Assembly (NCBI GenBank): GCA_024277145.1
Contig: JAJRVU010000340.1
Location: 1 to 33,959, forward strand
Reading direction: 5' to 3'
DNA: 33,959 nucleotides
Source: Planctomycetota bacterium
GTDB taxonomy: Bacteria > Planctomycetota > Planctomycetia > Planctomycetales > Planctomycetaceae
Of this stretch, positions 18,945 through 28,152 are shown piece by piece (the stretch's first letter is position 1; every line of letters starts with the position of its first letter). The position numbers and the translations under genes are program-made. The notes beneath the pieces are model-generated. The model was not told the origin of the DNA. It saw nothing but the letters and a program-made list of their open reading frames with translations, and made no database searches.

Positions 18945-20546
18945 TCAATTTATTATCAAAGGAAGTATGTTCGCACAGAATACCAGCAAAGCCATTCCGC
19001 AGTAAAAAAGACCACACGCACCAATACCAATCTGGTTGTACCAACGTGGGCGAAGTGGTTTGGGCAGGAAGTTTCGATTCAGCCAAAGGACATGAAAAGC
19101 GGTTACTCCAAGTGCCACATTATTAAGATTTGCAATCACGATCACCATCAATTTAGGTGCATCGCCGTATGCCAGGAAAATCGTTGCTGATATGAACGAC
19201 CAGAGAACATAACAGAACAAGATCAGATAATAGATTCTGCTTGCCTGGTGTGGTTCCAGACGTTCACGAACTTTCTGGTTCGATGACCAGATGATGTCTG
19301 TCCAACGTCTGGCAACATCGTCTACGATAGACATCTGGCTTGGCAGGAATACCATCAATCCAACAAGTAGGGTGACGGTCCACAATAGCTCTCGCGTCGT
19401 CTCATTAATACCTGATGCATGACGAATTCCGTCGGCTGAAATCAGCGACTGTGCATAAGGGAGATCCTGCCCGAACATAGGTGAGCTTGTAGCGAATTCG
19501 ATTGACAGCAGTGCAGGCAAAGCCATCCCCATGATACAACCGGGCATCCAGATGAAAAATTGATCGGTCAAAATGTACTTCCACCAACCTTTCCACTTTC
19601 GCAGATTGTCCTCGTTAATGACGAAAACTTTCCCGATATGACTTAACGTTACATTTCGACCACCGACAGCGCTGGCGATTGCTCCTACCTGACTTCCCAT
19701 TCCCCAGCCTTTGTCGCGAATAAAGTTACTGTAAGTTGAGTTACTCAGCCCTCCCCCACCGGCATATCCTGCGAACGCACCAAGAATTGCAATATTGGTT
19801 AAAGCAACAACAGGAAATTCACCATGTTCAAAATAATGCGTAAAAGCGTTGACGACCGTTTCTCCACCTTTGCCATCATCAACCGGCACGTTGCCAAATT
19901 TGAGGAAGCCGCTGAATACGTCAATCCATCCCTGTGAACTGACAAAGAAAACGCCAATGAACAAGCAGAAAGTCAACACGATAAAAACTTTGGCAGTCAT
20001 TATTATTTGCAACATGTTGTAAACTTTGCCTCCGACGAGAACAGGCAACACCACCAGCCCGAGGCACAAATAGGCTAAACTATTGACCAGGAATGCATCA
20101 TCAGGGGTAGGTGGACGATCAAGGTATAAGGACGCAATTAATACCGCTGCATTCGTGGACAATCCAGGAATAAATGACCCGAGACTCAGAAGCATCGCAA
20201 CACCAATCCAGAAACCGGGTCCCGGTCGAGTCCGCATGAATCCGGTGAAAACAGGCTCGCCTGTATACAAGGCGTACCTTCCGCATTCGATGTTATAAAA
20301 AACCTGACACAAGATGGCGACTGTGGCAATCCACATCAAACCGCCGCCGTACTTCGCCGTGATCGCTGGTCCAAATAACCACTCGCCACCACCAATCTGG
20401 ATCCCACACATAACAATTCCGGGTCCAATAAAACCAGCAAGGTTATGCAGTCCCAATGGCTTGGGTTCCGGCAGTTCAGCCATCTCCCATGTAGGCAGAC
20501 ATGTTTTCGGTAGATCTGGATTCACTTTTTTTTGTTCATCATTCAT
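18945..20546 (-). CDS. NRAMP-fold membrane transporter lacking the metal-site motifs
   Basis: This 533-residue protein has about 11-12 membrane helices and overall similarity to the Nramp family (PF01566). ATG 20546 shares one base with the TGA of the cyclase gene, and AAGGTGGG lies upstream, so translation is probably coupled. Canonical Nramp proteins bind divalent metal through DPGN in helix 1 and an MPH motif in helix 6. Here helix 1 reads GPGIVMCGIQIGGGEW (about 41-56), and the helix 6 region reads GGGGLSNSTYSNF (263-275), so neither site is present. In an operon of organic-acid enzymes it may carry the pathway substrate or another ion. Family assignment is by pattern recognition; substrate is unknown. 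Confidence 0.8.
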   Translation of the reverse strand: MNDEQKKVNPDLPKTCLPTWEMAELPEPKPLGLHNLAGFIGPGIVMCGIQIGGGEWLFGPAITAKYGGGLMWIATVAILCQVFYNIECGRYALYTGEPVFTGFMRTRPGPGFWIGVAMLLSLGSFIPGLSTNAAVLIASLYLDRPPTPDDAFLVNSLAYLCLGLVVLPVLVGGKVYNMLQIIMTAKVFIVLTFCLFIGVFFVSSQGWIDVFSGFLKFGNVPVDDGKGGETVVNAFTHYFEHGEFPVVALTNIAILGAFAGYAGGGGLSNSTYSNFIRDKGWGMGSQVGAIASAVGGRNVTLSHIGKVFVINEDNLRKWKGWWKYILTDQFFIWMPGCIMGMALPALLSIEFATSSPMFGQDLPYAQSLISADGIRHASGINETTRELLWTVTLLVGLMVFLPSQMSIVDDVARRWTDIIWSSNQKVRERLEPHQASRIYYLILFCYVLWSFISATIFLAYGDAPKLMVIVIANLNNVALGVTAFHVLWLNRNFLPKPLRPRWYNQIGIGACGLFYCGMALLVFCANILPLIIN

Positions 20547-22276
20547 CAATGACCCACCTTATAAAGAACAATGGCTCGTCCTGGGCCCCCGTGGCAACCG
20601 CGGATTTTTACCGGAGCAAAAAGAAAATAGGCTTCACTCTTATTTGGAATATCACTCACATTATGCAGAAATTCAACACCAACCATTTCATGTTTTCCAA
20701 GCATCCAATATGTCTTGAGGGCACTGCGTGGATCAACACCTCCCAAATCAGGGGCATCGGTCGCAACACAACGAATTCCCTTACTCTTCAAATAGGCAAT
20801 TGCATCAGTATTTGGTGCAGGCCAACCTTCACTTTTTCCCTGTAACGGATCAGACCAGACACCGCTATCTTCCGGTTGTGGTTTTAAATGCTTATCCAGA
20901 TGTCCCGTCTGAAAAAGCACGACATCATTGGGTTTAAGAACACCTTTCGATTTCTCAGATGCTTGAATGTGTTCTGGAGTAATTTCCGGGGATGCAGGCC
21001 AGGTTTTCTTCTCCGTGCTTCCGACTAGCGACCGAACATCAACGATGTGAAGATTTCCAGACATCCAATTGAGAGGGACTTTTTCTGTAGTCATTGTACT
21101 GGTCCCTCGTGGACCATATTTATTTTCAAACTCTTCCAGCCAGCCGCGAACTTCCGGTGCATACGCGTGTTTCTCTCCGTCCGGTGGTAACGCATACGAT
21201 GGTGGGACAAGGTGAGTTCCTGCCGTGGAATCCATTAAGTGAGTGTGGTGCCACATATCAAGATACTCAGAATACAGAAAATCAACTTTCAGATAAACCT
21301 GCCGATGATTTCCTGTACCAATTCCTGGTGATGTCATTGGAAATTTTGGTGATAACGTTGGTGACAGATCAATCACATGTTTGTTCTTGCAAGCTTGAAT
21401 TAAGCGTTGAGGTAAATCGCCACCAGAAATCGCCAATGCCCGACCTTCGCTGTACGGACCCCCTTCGTGTTTTGGACACAACAGACAATAAAATGCGCCG
21501 GTGGGTGGTAATGCTCCAAGATTCGTTGCTCCTTCAGTCCAGATCATTCCGTATTTCAGGCCAGCATAATGCGTTGGCTCTGCAAGGTTGGGTAACGGTC
21601 CCATGCTGGCGCTATCCGTGCCAAGCGTCATCACATTACGAGTTGCCAGAAAATCCATGCAATCCGGATCGGGGTCTGGGTAGCCGGGCGACTTGCGGTC
21701 CAGAACATCAGCGATATACCGACGACCCTCAGGGAACGGATGGTAATACTTGTCCGAATAGCCACTGCGAAACAGAACAACATCGCCAAACCGCAGCTTC
21801 CGATACTTCCTTTCAAAACGTTCAACGTGCTTCCGTCGCACCAACGGGCTGACACCCTTCGCTGCCTGATCCAGTAAATCTCGTACGTCAACAACACACG
21901 CTTCACCACCAAACTGCCACGGTTCGATTTTGTCTGTGTACGACAATCCCCATTTTCCAGATTTCGGACGATTCAATTCCGGTCGAGCAACGGAATGGGG
22001 TGGCACGTCAAGCTGAGTGCCGGTATTCCCGTCAATCAGGAGAACATCAATATTGTATGCGCTATTGGGACCAATCGTTTGTTGATGAATCATCTGAAAC
22101 CGCGGAAACGGTGCCGAAGGCCAGGTCGCCGGGTATTCGGACGCAACCAATAATGAACAGTCAATGAATTCGGGTTGACCAGACTCGCACTGAGAAATTG
22201 TGCAAAGCCAACATGCAACCAATAGAAAAGAAGTGATTAAATGGACGCGGATGTTTGTATATATTACCCTTTGCAT
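20546..22276 (-). CDS. Exported cyclase-family protein with two tandem domains
   Basis: This 576-residue protein holds two copies of the cyclase fold (PF04199, the family of kynurenine formamidase and related amide or lactone hydrolases), at about 38-290 and 300-572. Each contains the core VVDVRDL / IVDVRSL, the segment GDVVLFRSG / NDVVLFQTG, and GTDSASMG or ATDAPDLGG. The canonical metal motif HxGTHxDxPxH is altered in both: NTGTQLDVPPH (84-94) and STAGTHLVPPS (350-360). The N-terminus is a signal peptide; LVAC at 19-22 could be a lipobox, but the hydrophobic part is short. ATG 22276 begins the frame. It probably acts outside the cytoplasm on the precursor of what the neighbouring transporter imports. 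The reaction is unknown. Confidence 0.82.
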   Translation of the reverse strand: MQRVIYTNIRVHLITSFLLVACWLCTISQCESGQPEFIDCSLLVASEYPATWPSAPFPRFQMIHQQTIGPNSAYNIDVLLIDGNTGTQLDVPPHSVARPELNRPKSGKWGLSYTDKIEPWQFGGEACVVDVRDLLDQAAKGVSPLVRRKHVERFERKYRKLRFGDVVLFRSGYSDKYYHPFPEGRRYIADVLDRKSPGYPDPDPDCMDFLATRNVMTLGTDSASMGPLPNLAEPTHYAGLKYGMIWTEGATNLGALPPTGAFYCLLCPKHEGGPYSEGRALAISGGDLPQRLIQACKNKHVIDLSPTLSPKFPMTSPGIGTGNHRQVYLKVDFLYSEYLDMWHHTHLMDSTAGTHLVPPSYALPPDGEKHAYAPEVRGWLEEFENKYGPRGTSTMTTEKVPLNWMSGNLHIVDVRSLVGSTEKKTWPASPEITPEHIQASEKSKGVLKPNDVVLFQTGHLDKHLKPQPEDSGVWSDPLQGKSEGWPAPNTDAIAYLKSKGIRCVATDAPDLGGVDPRSALKTYWMLGKHEMVGVEFLHNVSDIPNKSEAYFLFAPVKIRGCHGGPGRAIVLYKVGH

Positions 22277-22369
22277 TTAAAATCTCTCCGTTATCAAGAT
22301 CCAGATCAATAATATTATTCAACAATACAAATCAATTTAAAACTTCAACTTAAGTAATTCGTTCGCGGG

Positions 22370-23794
22370 TCATACTCTTGTATGGTAGGAATGCGTCGAG
22401 TGACCGAGAAACGCTTCCGCTGCTTCCATGATTGTTTCAGAAAGTGTCGGATGAGCATGGATACTTTCTGCAAGGTCACGAGCATAAGCACCTGTTTCAA
22501 TTGCGATCACCCCTTCGGCGATGAGTTCACCAGCACCTGCACCTACAATACCCATTCCGAGAATATGTCCGCTTTCCGAATCAAAAATGAGCTTTGTGAG
22601 TCCTTCAGTTCGACCAAGAGTTTTTGCGCGGCCTGATGCAGCCCAGGGAAAACGTGTTACTTTAACATTAAGGCCAGCCTTTTTCGCTTCCGTTTCTGTT
22701 ATTCCACACCATGCAATTTCGGGATCAGTAAAAATCACGGACGGAATGGCAATATTATCAAACATCGCTGGTTCGCCAACAAGTGCCTCAACAGCAACTT
22801 TTGCTTCTCGTGTTGCTTTGTGCGCCAGCATCGGATGGCCAACAACATCACCTATCGCAAATACATTTGCATCGGAAGTACGACGCTGACCATCAACTTT
22901 GATGAAGCCCTGATCAGAAAGTTCAACGTTTGTATTTTCCAGACCAAGGTTCGCACTGTTGGGATGGCGACCAACCGAAACGAGCACACGATCAAATGTT
23001 TGAGATGCCTCGTCAACATCCCCTTCAAGTTCAACAGTGATTCCTGTTTGACCGGATGAAATCTTGACCACTTTTGTATTCAGGTTGATTGCTTCAAATT
23101 GCTTATCAAGTCGTTTTTTGAGAGGACGGACCAAATCTCTGTCAGCTCCGGGAAGCAAGTCTGAAAGCATTTCTACGACTGTTACTTTCGATCCCAATGC
23201 TGCATAAACAGTTCCCATTTCAAGACCGATATAACCACCACCGATAATGAGCAGTTTTCCGGGAACATCATTCAACTCAAGCGCACCGGTGGAATCCATG
23301 ATGCGGTCGTCATTAAAATCAAAGATTTTTGGATGGACGGGCGAAGATCCAGTCGCAATGATGGTATGTTGAAAAGTCAGCTCGTTTTGTTTACCGCCTG
23401 CCTCCGCCAATTCGAGTGTGGTCGAATTAATAAATCTTCCTCTACCCCGATAAAGCGTCACCCCGCGTGCTTTACAGAGTTCGCTGATCCCACCGGATAA
23501 TTGATCAACAATGGATTGTTTTTTAGATCGGAGTTTTTCGATATTGATTTCCTGCTTCGAAAAATCAAGCCCCCATTCAGCAGCTTCCTTCGATTCATTA
23601 ATCATTTTGGCAGCGTGAAGCAAGGCCTTTGAGGGAATACATCCCCGATGCAGGCAAACACCCCCCGGTTTAATACCATCATCGACGAGAGTAACTTTCA
23701 TTCCGAGATCAGCAGCAGCAAATGCAGCGGAATATCCACCCGGACCACCACCCAGCACCACAAGTTCTGATTGTTCGTTTTTTGAATCGGACAT
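22370..23794 (-). CDS. lpdA: Dihydrolipoamide dehydrogenase (E3)
   Basis: This 474-residue flavoprotein reoxidises the lipoyl group of E2 with NAD+. FAD-binding GGGPGG is at 15-20, and the redox-active cysteines are Cys47 and Cys52 in [13 protein letters not shown]. The NAD-binding [10 protein letters not shown] lies in the middle, and a second FAD segment is in [15 protein letters not shown]. The C-terminal His448/Glu453 dyad sits in HPTLSE. All features are intact and the length is normal. I start at ATG 23794 rather than the TTG two codons upstream. No strong ribosome binding site is seen. It lies 68 bases after the lyase gene and serves the E1/E2 encoded downstream in the same cluster. 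Confidence 0.95.
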   Translation of the reverse strand: MSDSKNEQSELVVLGGGPGGYSAAFAAADLGMKVTLVDDGIKPGGVCLHRGCIPSKALLHAAKMINESKEAAEWGLDFSKQEINIEKLRSKKQSIVDQLSGGISELCKARGVTLYRGRGRFINSTTLELAEAGGKQNELTFQHTIIATGSSPVHPKIFDFNDDRIMDSTGALELNDVPGKLLIIGGGYIGLEMGTVYAALGSKVTVVEMLSDLLPGADRDLVRPLKKRLDKQFEAINLNTKVVKISSGQTGITVELEGDVDEASQTFDRVLVSVGRHPNSANLGLENTNVELSDQGFIKVDGQRRTSDANVFAIGDVVGHPMLAHKATREAKVAVEALVGEPAMFDNIAIPSVIFTDPEIAWCGITETEAKKAGLNVKVTRFPWAASGRAKTLGRTEGLTKLIFDSESGHILGMGIVGAGAGELIAEGVIAIETGAYARDLAESIHAHPTLSETIMEAAEAFLGHSTHSYHTRV

Positions 23795-23862
23795 TAGCAA
23801 TTAATCATGATTGAAAGTAAAAAGTCAAAGTCGCGAATTTTCACATCAAAGCGATTCGCATT

Positions 23863-24798
23863 TCATACCATAACTTTCTCATTGAGAGTGTAACCAAGGT
23901 CCTGAAGCAACAATGCCAAAGTTTTGCAATGCTCTTCCGGCAATGGTTTGATTGGCAGCTCAGGATCACCCACTGGTGGACCAATCATATTCAAAGCTGC
24001 TTTCATGGTGCTGAACCAATGAGCTCCTTCACCTTTCGAATGATAAGCCTGAAATTGCATACGCATTAATGGAGCAAGTTTTTGCCAAAGCTTCCGCGCC
24101 TCAACCAAATCTTTCTTAACAGAAATCGCTTCATACAATTTACGAGCAGCGCCTGGCACAGTACTGGGAATCCCGGAAATCCATCCGTGAGCACCATGAC
24201 ACAAACCTTCGAAGGCAGCAGTGTCAATTCCCGCATAGACAAACAGCTTACTGTCAGTTGCCTGGAGCAATTGGCATTGACGATCCGGTTCAGGGTTTGA
24301 CATTTTCACGCCACCAATCACACCTTCGTTGAATAGTTCCAGCAGATGATCTGTCGTCAAGTCAACTGTGGTGAGTGGAATGTTATGATATAAAACAATT
24401 GGAATGGAAACTTTTTCTGCAATGCGTCGATAGTGATCCATCACCTGCGCAGGAGTAGGTGCCATGTAATAAGGGGGAACAATTAACAAAGCATCAGCCC
24501 CCTCTGATTCTGCAAATTGTGATAACTGAATCGTTCGACGCGTGGAATAATCGTGCGTTCCTGCAACTACGGGAACCCTCCCGTCAATCGCTTCAATGGA
24601 AGCAGACAAAGCTCGTTTGCGATCTTCACATTCCATTGCAGGAAATTCCCCGGAACTTCCCAGAGGAGAAATCGCGTTAACGTTCTCTTCAATCAACCAA
24701 TCGATATGTGGTTTCAATCGTTCAAGGTGCAAGGTTCCATCACTATGGAAAGGGGTTACCGAAGAGGCACAGACTCCGCGAAAAAGAGGTTTGGGCAT
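23863..24798 (-). CDS. DHDPS / N-acetylneuraminate lyase / KDG aldolase family protein
   Basis: This 311-residue class I aldolase-fold enzyme has all family marks: GSSGEF at 47-52 (carboxylate pocket), Tyr137 in VLYHNIP and the Schiff-base Lys165 in GGVKMSN. ATG 24798 has an excellent AGGAG 6 bases ahead. The family covers dihydrodipicolinate synthase, sialic acid lyase, 2-keto-3-deoxy sugar acid aldolases and dehydratases, and 4-hydroxy-2-oxoglutarate aldolase. A sugar-acid or hydroxy-oxo-acid lyase fits best, because the gene lies in a catabolic set with a hydroxyacid dehydrogenase (15 bases upstream) and a 2-oxoacid dehydrogenase, not with lysine genes. It would release pyruvate or another 2-oxoacid for E1. 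Confidence 0.9.
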   Translation of the reverse strand: MPKPLFRGVCASSVTPFHSDGTLHLERLKPHIDWLIEENVNAISPLGSSGEFPAMECEDRKRALSASIEAIDGRVPVVAGTHDYSTRRTIQLSQFAESEGADALLIVPPYYMAPTPAQVMDHYRRIAEKVSIPIVLYHNIPLTTVDLTTDHLLELFNEGVIGGVKMSNPEPDRQCQLLQATDSKLFVYAGIDTAAFEGLCHGAHGWISGIPSTVPGAARKLYEAISVKKDLVEARKLWQKLAPLMRMQFQAYHSKGEGAHWFSTMKAALNMIGPPVGDPELPIKPLPEEHCKTLALLLQDLGYTLNEKVMV

Positions 24799-24813
24799 TA
24801 TATCTCCTGTTTT

Positions 24814-25722
24814 TTATGAATTTGGTGTGACATTATTAACGATGTTGGATAGAGGTTCACCTCGCAGCGCCGCAACAGCAATTTGTGCTGCAGTTTCACG
24901 TAAAGTCCGAACAGCCTTCGGACTGACTGATGCAACATGAGACGAAACAAGTACGTTTTCCATTTTAAGTAGCGGTGAGTCACTTGCGAGTGGTTCAACA
25001 TCAAACACATCAAGAGCCGCCGCCGAGATTTGTCCACTTTCCAGAGCTTCAGTCAATGCAGTCAGTTCCACCAGATCGCCTCGCCCCACGTTAATCAGGA
25101 TAGAGCCAGGTTTCATACTGGCTAATGATTCACGGTTGATGATATTTCGTGTTTTATTACTGGAAGGACAATGTAGTGAGACAATATCACTTTGAGCAAA
25201 CAGTTCATCCAAGCTGACAAGTGAGCACCCATATTTACTGGCTTCATCGGCAGAGACAACAGGATCAAAGACCAGCAAGCGACACTTGAAGGCTTTCAAT
25301 CGAAAAGCAACAGATTTACCAATTCGACCCAAACCGATAATTCCAACTGTCTGATCTCGAAGTGCTCGCATTTGTTCAAGTGGAACGCCAAGCCCCCAAC
25401 CTCCTTGCTTCACAAGATTGCAATTCGCTTGCAAGCTTCGAGTTGCTGCAAGAATAAAAGACAATGTATGATCGGCCACTTCATCAATACAGTAATCAGG
25501 GATATTACAAACAGGAATATTTTTTTCTCGTGCAGTCTCACAAGCAACGTTGTCAAAGCCAATTCCATATCGCACGATGACTTTTGCTTTTTGTATCGCA
25601 GCAACAACATCTGAATTAGAGCTAAACGAATCAGACTCGCCGGATTTATTGCTTGGAAACCGAAGTGGCGAATCAGACAAATCGACGTCCTATTCGGGAT
25701 AATCAAGATCAAGATAACTCAT
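24814..25722 (-). pseudogene. D-2-hydroxyacid dehydrogenase (phosphoglycerate-dehydrogenase-like), early stop codon
   Basis: The true start seems to be ATG 25722, which has an ideal GGAGG (25728-25732) 5 bases ahead. Codon 11 of that frame is TAG (25690-25692), after MSYLDLDYPE, and the frame is then open to 24814. Reinitiation at TTG 25680 would give 288 residues, with GLGRIG at 116-121 and catalytic Arg200, Glu229 and His248 all present. The N-terminal catalytic lobe is short: the segment between DVDLSDS and AIQKAKVIVRYG is about 20-25 residues shorter than usual for this family, by my estimate. It is probably an inactivated or N-terminally damaged NAD-dependent reductase or dehydrogenase of 2-hydroxyacids, first in the cluster. 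A functional short form cannot be excluded. Confidence 0.72.
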
Positions 25723-25760
25723 TACATCCTCCATTGTGGTAGCGGTTAAGCGGTAGAAAT

Positions 25761-26654
25761 TCAGGTTGTAGTAATTTGAACATCAGAAAGAGTAATTGTT
25801 GTGACTGTCTTCACAGGCAAGGTATCGCTCTTAGCAGCATGCGATATAACTATGGCTGTAGGGTAAGCTACACCGTTCTCAACGATATGTTCCATCAATG
25901 CAATGGTAGAGTATGATTGTCCTGGCATCCTCTTAGGGATGAATCCACTGAAATGTCCATCTGTAAAACCAAAGGTAGGAAGTAATCCATCGGATATAGG
26001 TTTCCCGTTGGATTCGAAAACATAAGAATCTGATCCAGAGTTCGGTTTTATATTTCGAGAAACCTTCCAGAAACTGCTAATTTCCTTAACGGTACCATTA
26101 TCAGCAGATAGCAAGGACAGAGGAAGAGTCAAAAAGGAATACAATTCGATATGATTGATGCTGTTTATTTCTTTACCTGTAAATTTTCCAGGCTTTCGGG
26201 GATCGCGCTTCGCCATCACAAAACTCCAAACGGGAGCACTATTTTTAGCATCTGAATAGATTAGTTTGACATCAGCTGGGGCTAACATTTTGCGAGCGAT
26301 TCCAGCTATAGGCTTGAGATCTAAATTCAACGAAACCCAACCTTCATCTGCGACTTTTTTAGAATTATTTCCATCAGCTGCGGTAGTCTCTTTAACAATT
26401 TTTATTTGGGCCGACACGCCTCTGAAGTTAAGCCACATTTCCCTTTCTTTTTGGAACACTTTAAAAGCTTTTGCCAAATCATCGGCTGCTAGATCGGAAT
26501 CAATTTTTGGAGGAACAATAAGTTTCCCGTAAGGGTCAATTTCCTCAAAAATCGGACTGCGAGATGTCCGAAAGTAAATAGTTCCAACTGTTCCAGCGAC
26601 CAAGGCACCAAACGCAGAGCCTATTGCCACTCGTCTCGTAATTTTCTTATCCAT
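25761..26654 (-). CDS. Exported or anchored protein of unknown function
   Basis: I do not recognise this 297-residue protein. The N-terminus (MDKKITRRVAIGSAFGALVAGTVGTIYF) has a twin arginine followed by a hydrophobic stretch, so it is exported, possibly by Tat, or stays anchored. The rest is mixed alpha/beta with no cysteine and no obvious catalytic motif. AAGGAG sits 7 bases before ATG 26654. It ends 38 bases before the start of the hydroxyacid dehydrogenase gene, so it may be the first gene of the same transcript. Alternatively it has an independent role and the cluster has its own promoter. Confidence 0.7.
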   Translation of the reverse strand: MDKKITRRVAIGSAFGALVAGTVGTIYFRTSRSPIFEEIDPYGKLIVPPKIDSDLAADDLAKAFKVFQKEREMWLNFRGVSAQIKIVKETTAADGNNSKKVADEGWVSLNLDLKPIAGIARKMLAPADVKLIYSDAKNSAPVWSFVMAKRDPRKPGKFTGKEINSINHIELYSFLTLPLSLLSADNGTVKEISSFWKVSRNIKPNSGSDSYVFESNGKPISDGLLPTFGFTDGHFSGFIPKRMPGQSYSTIALMEHIVENGVAYPTAIVISHAAKSDTLPVKTVTTITLSDVQITTT

Positions 26655-27047
26655 AGCTCTTCTCCTTCAAAGGAAACTTGCAACAAAACAGGCCCCCCAG
26701 ACGGAGGAACGAGTATCCAGCACAATAAACCACAACGGTAGAAGCTAAGCATCATTTCTTTTTTTTGACACTTCAACCTTCTGATATGATACAGCCCTTA
26801 ATAACATAGATATAACGACCCCGATATCTCATTTTGGCTTAAAAAAATACAAGAAACACTCATTTTATAACAATTACGTTAGCAAAAGTGATCCAACAAT
26901 TATTATGGTATCAGCATAAATAAAAAATACAAATAATAAATTAGCAATTATAGAAAATAATTGTTTGGATTTCAGCATTAATTATTTACAATAAGTTACC
27001 CCCTTAAAATGGCTTATTTAGTAAATTTATTTTGTAATTATCATATA
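26655..27047. other. AT-rich intergenic region
   Basis: Nearly 400 bases without a credible gene, clearly richer in A and T than its surroundings, especially 26760-27060. The promoter of the minus-strand cluster is probably here, upstream of 26654, but no single -35/-10 pair stands out. Confidence 0.5.
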
Positions 27048-27326
27048 TCAAACATTTTTGAAATTTAGTTTTTGATGAGCTAAAAAGCACATTTTCCAGA
27101 TGGAAATTATCCAGCAGGACCCTTTCTCTACCAATCGTGCTATTTCTTTACATTCTTCTAGTGCATTAATTAATTCATCGAATTCACCTGGGATAAATTT
27201 CCCCCATATGCTTAGGTCCAGCGTATCAACACCGCCTGTTTCCAATTTTTCTTCACTATTTGATCCCCCCGTGTTACAGGGTCCGGGGGAATCATTTTTT
27301 TCAAGAATGTCAAGGCACTCCTGCAT
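27048..27326 (-). CDS. Small hypothetical protein, possibly 5'-truncated
   Basis: This frame reads like real protein: Glu/Asp/Leu-rich, with PGEFDELINALEECKEIARLVEKG and a Cys/Trp-containing C-terminus. From ATG 27326 it encodes 92 residues (MQECLDILEKNDSPGPC...). The frame is open to 27377, but those bases are also the conserved start of the MFS fragment on the other strand. The gene therefore probably lost its own 5' end at that junction. There is no ribosome binding site. I do not recognise a family. Confidence 0.35.
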   Translation of the reverse strand: MQECLDILEKNDSPGPCNTGGSNSEEKLETGGVDTLDLSIWGKFIPGEFDELINALEECKEIARLVEKGSCWIISIWKMCFLAHQKLNFKNV

Positions 27327-27332
27327 ACAAGG

Positions 27333-28114
27333 CAAGCCCACGATGGCTGGCACAGAAGTCTCGATTTGATGACGCACATTCAGTACTGTCCGGGATTGGA
27401 GGAAACGACTTCGCTGATTTTGAATTAGCCCTCATCAAGGATTCAATGGAAGAAGAGCAAGGAAGCTGGAGCGATTTGCTTGCACCCAGAATGCGATACG
27501 CGCTGCTAATTGGTATTTTACTGGCCTTCTTCAATAATTGGACAGGGTGGAGCGTGATTGGCGGTTATGTACCGCGACTCTTCGAAGCCGCCGGTTTTGG
27601 ACGAGAAAGCGCCATTCGTGACTATATTTTCATCTATGGTGCAATGGGAGGACTGACACTGGTCTCCATTTTTCTTTCCGACAAGGTGGGCCGTCGTCCA
27701 CTATGGATTATCGCTTCGGTTCTGGCCATGTTTATTACAGCCGCATGCGGGTTTGTGTTCCATTGGAACCTGACTGGAACTGTGGTACTGGTGGTGATTG
27801 CGTTAATCACTGTACCACACGGCCTTGCACTGGGAGGAATTCCCTGGCTGATGATGTCCGAATTGTTTCCTACGAACTTGCGGGCCAAAGCCGTTGCTAT
27901 TACGACGACGATTCTCTGGACATTCATTTTTACAGGAGTGTACCTTTTCCCTACCATTATCAATTTGTCAGAACGTCTCACTGGATCTTCCGGAGGAGCC
28001 TTCTGGTTGTTTACCGTTATCTGTTTTCTGTCCCTGTTGTTTGGTATATTTGTAATGCCCGAAACAAAAGGTCGATCTCTTGAAGAAATCGCCAGAAGCT
28101 GGAAGAATAAATGA
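27333..28114 (+). pseudogene. C-terminal half of a sugar-porter MFS transporter
   Basis: Homology to the MFS sugar porter family begins abruptly at SPRWLAQKSRFDDAHSVL, the start of the central loop after helix 6. It runs to the C-terminal signature PETKGRSLEEI. Helices 7-12 are all present, with SDKVGRRPLW (loop motif) and PWLMMSELFPTNLRAKA. Helices 1-6 are missing, and the upstream DNA is AT-rich and codes instead for a short frame on the other strand. The frame is open back to a TTG at 27260, but that part shows no MFS similarity. Half of a 12-helix porter is unlikely to transport anything. The remnant ends 38 bases before the secreted hydrolase gene at 28153. Confidence 0.8.
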
Positions 28115-28152
28115 AACAATTCGACAATTCATAAAAATGCAGGAGCAAAGAG

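Noticed and set aside
21094-21852. 252-codon plus-strand frame within the cyclase gene
   Set aside because: Long, but antisense to a gene with two recognisable domains; its translation has no domain-like pattern.
27634-28119. 161-codon minus-strand frame opposite the MFS remnant
   Set aside because: The plus-strand frame encodes obvious MFS helices and the signature PETKGRSLEEI, so the antisense frame is a shadow.
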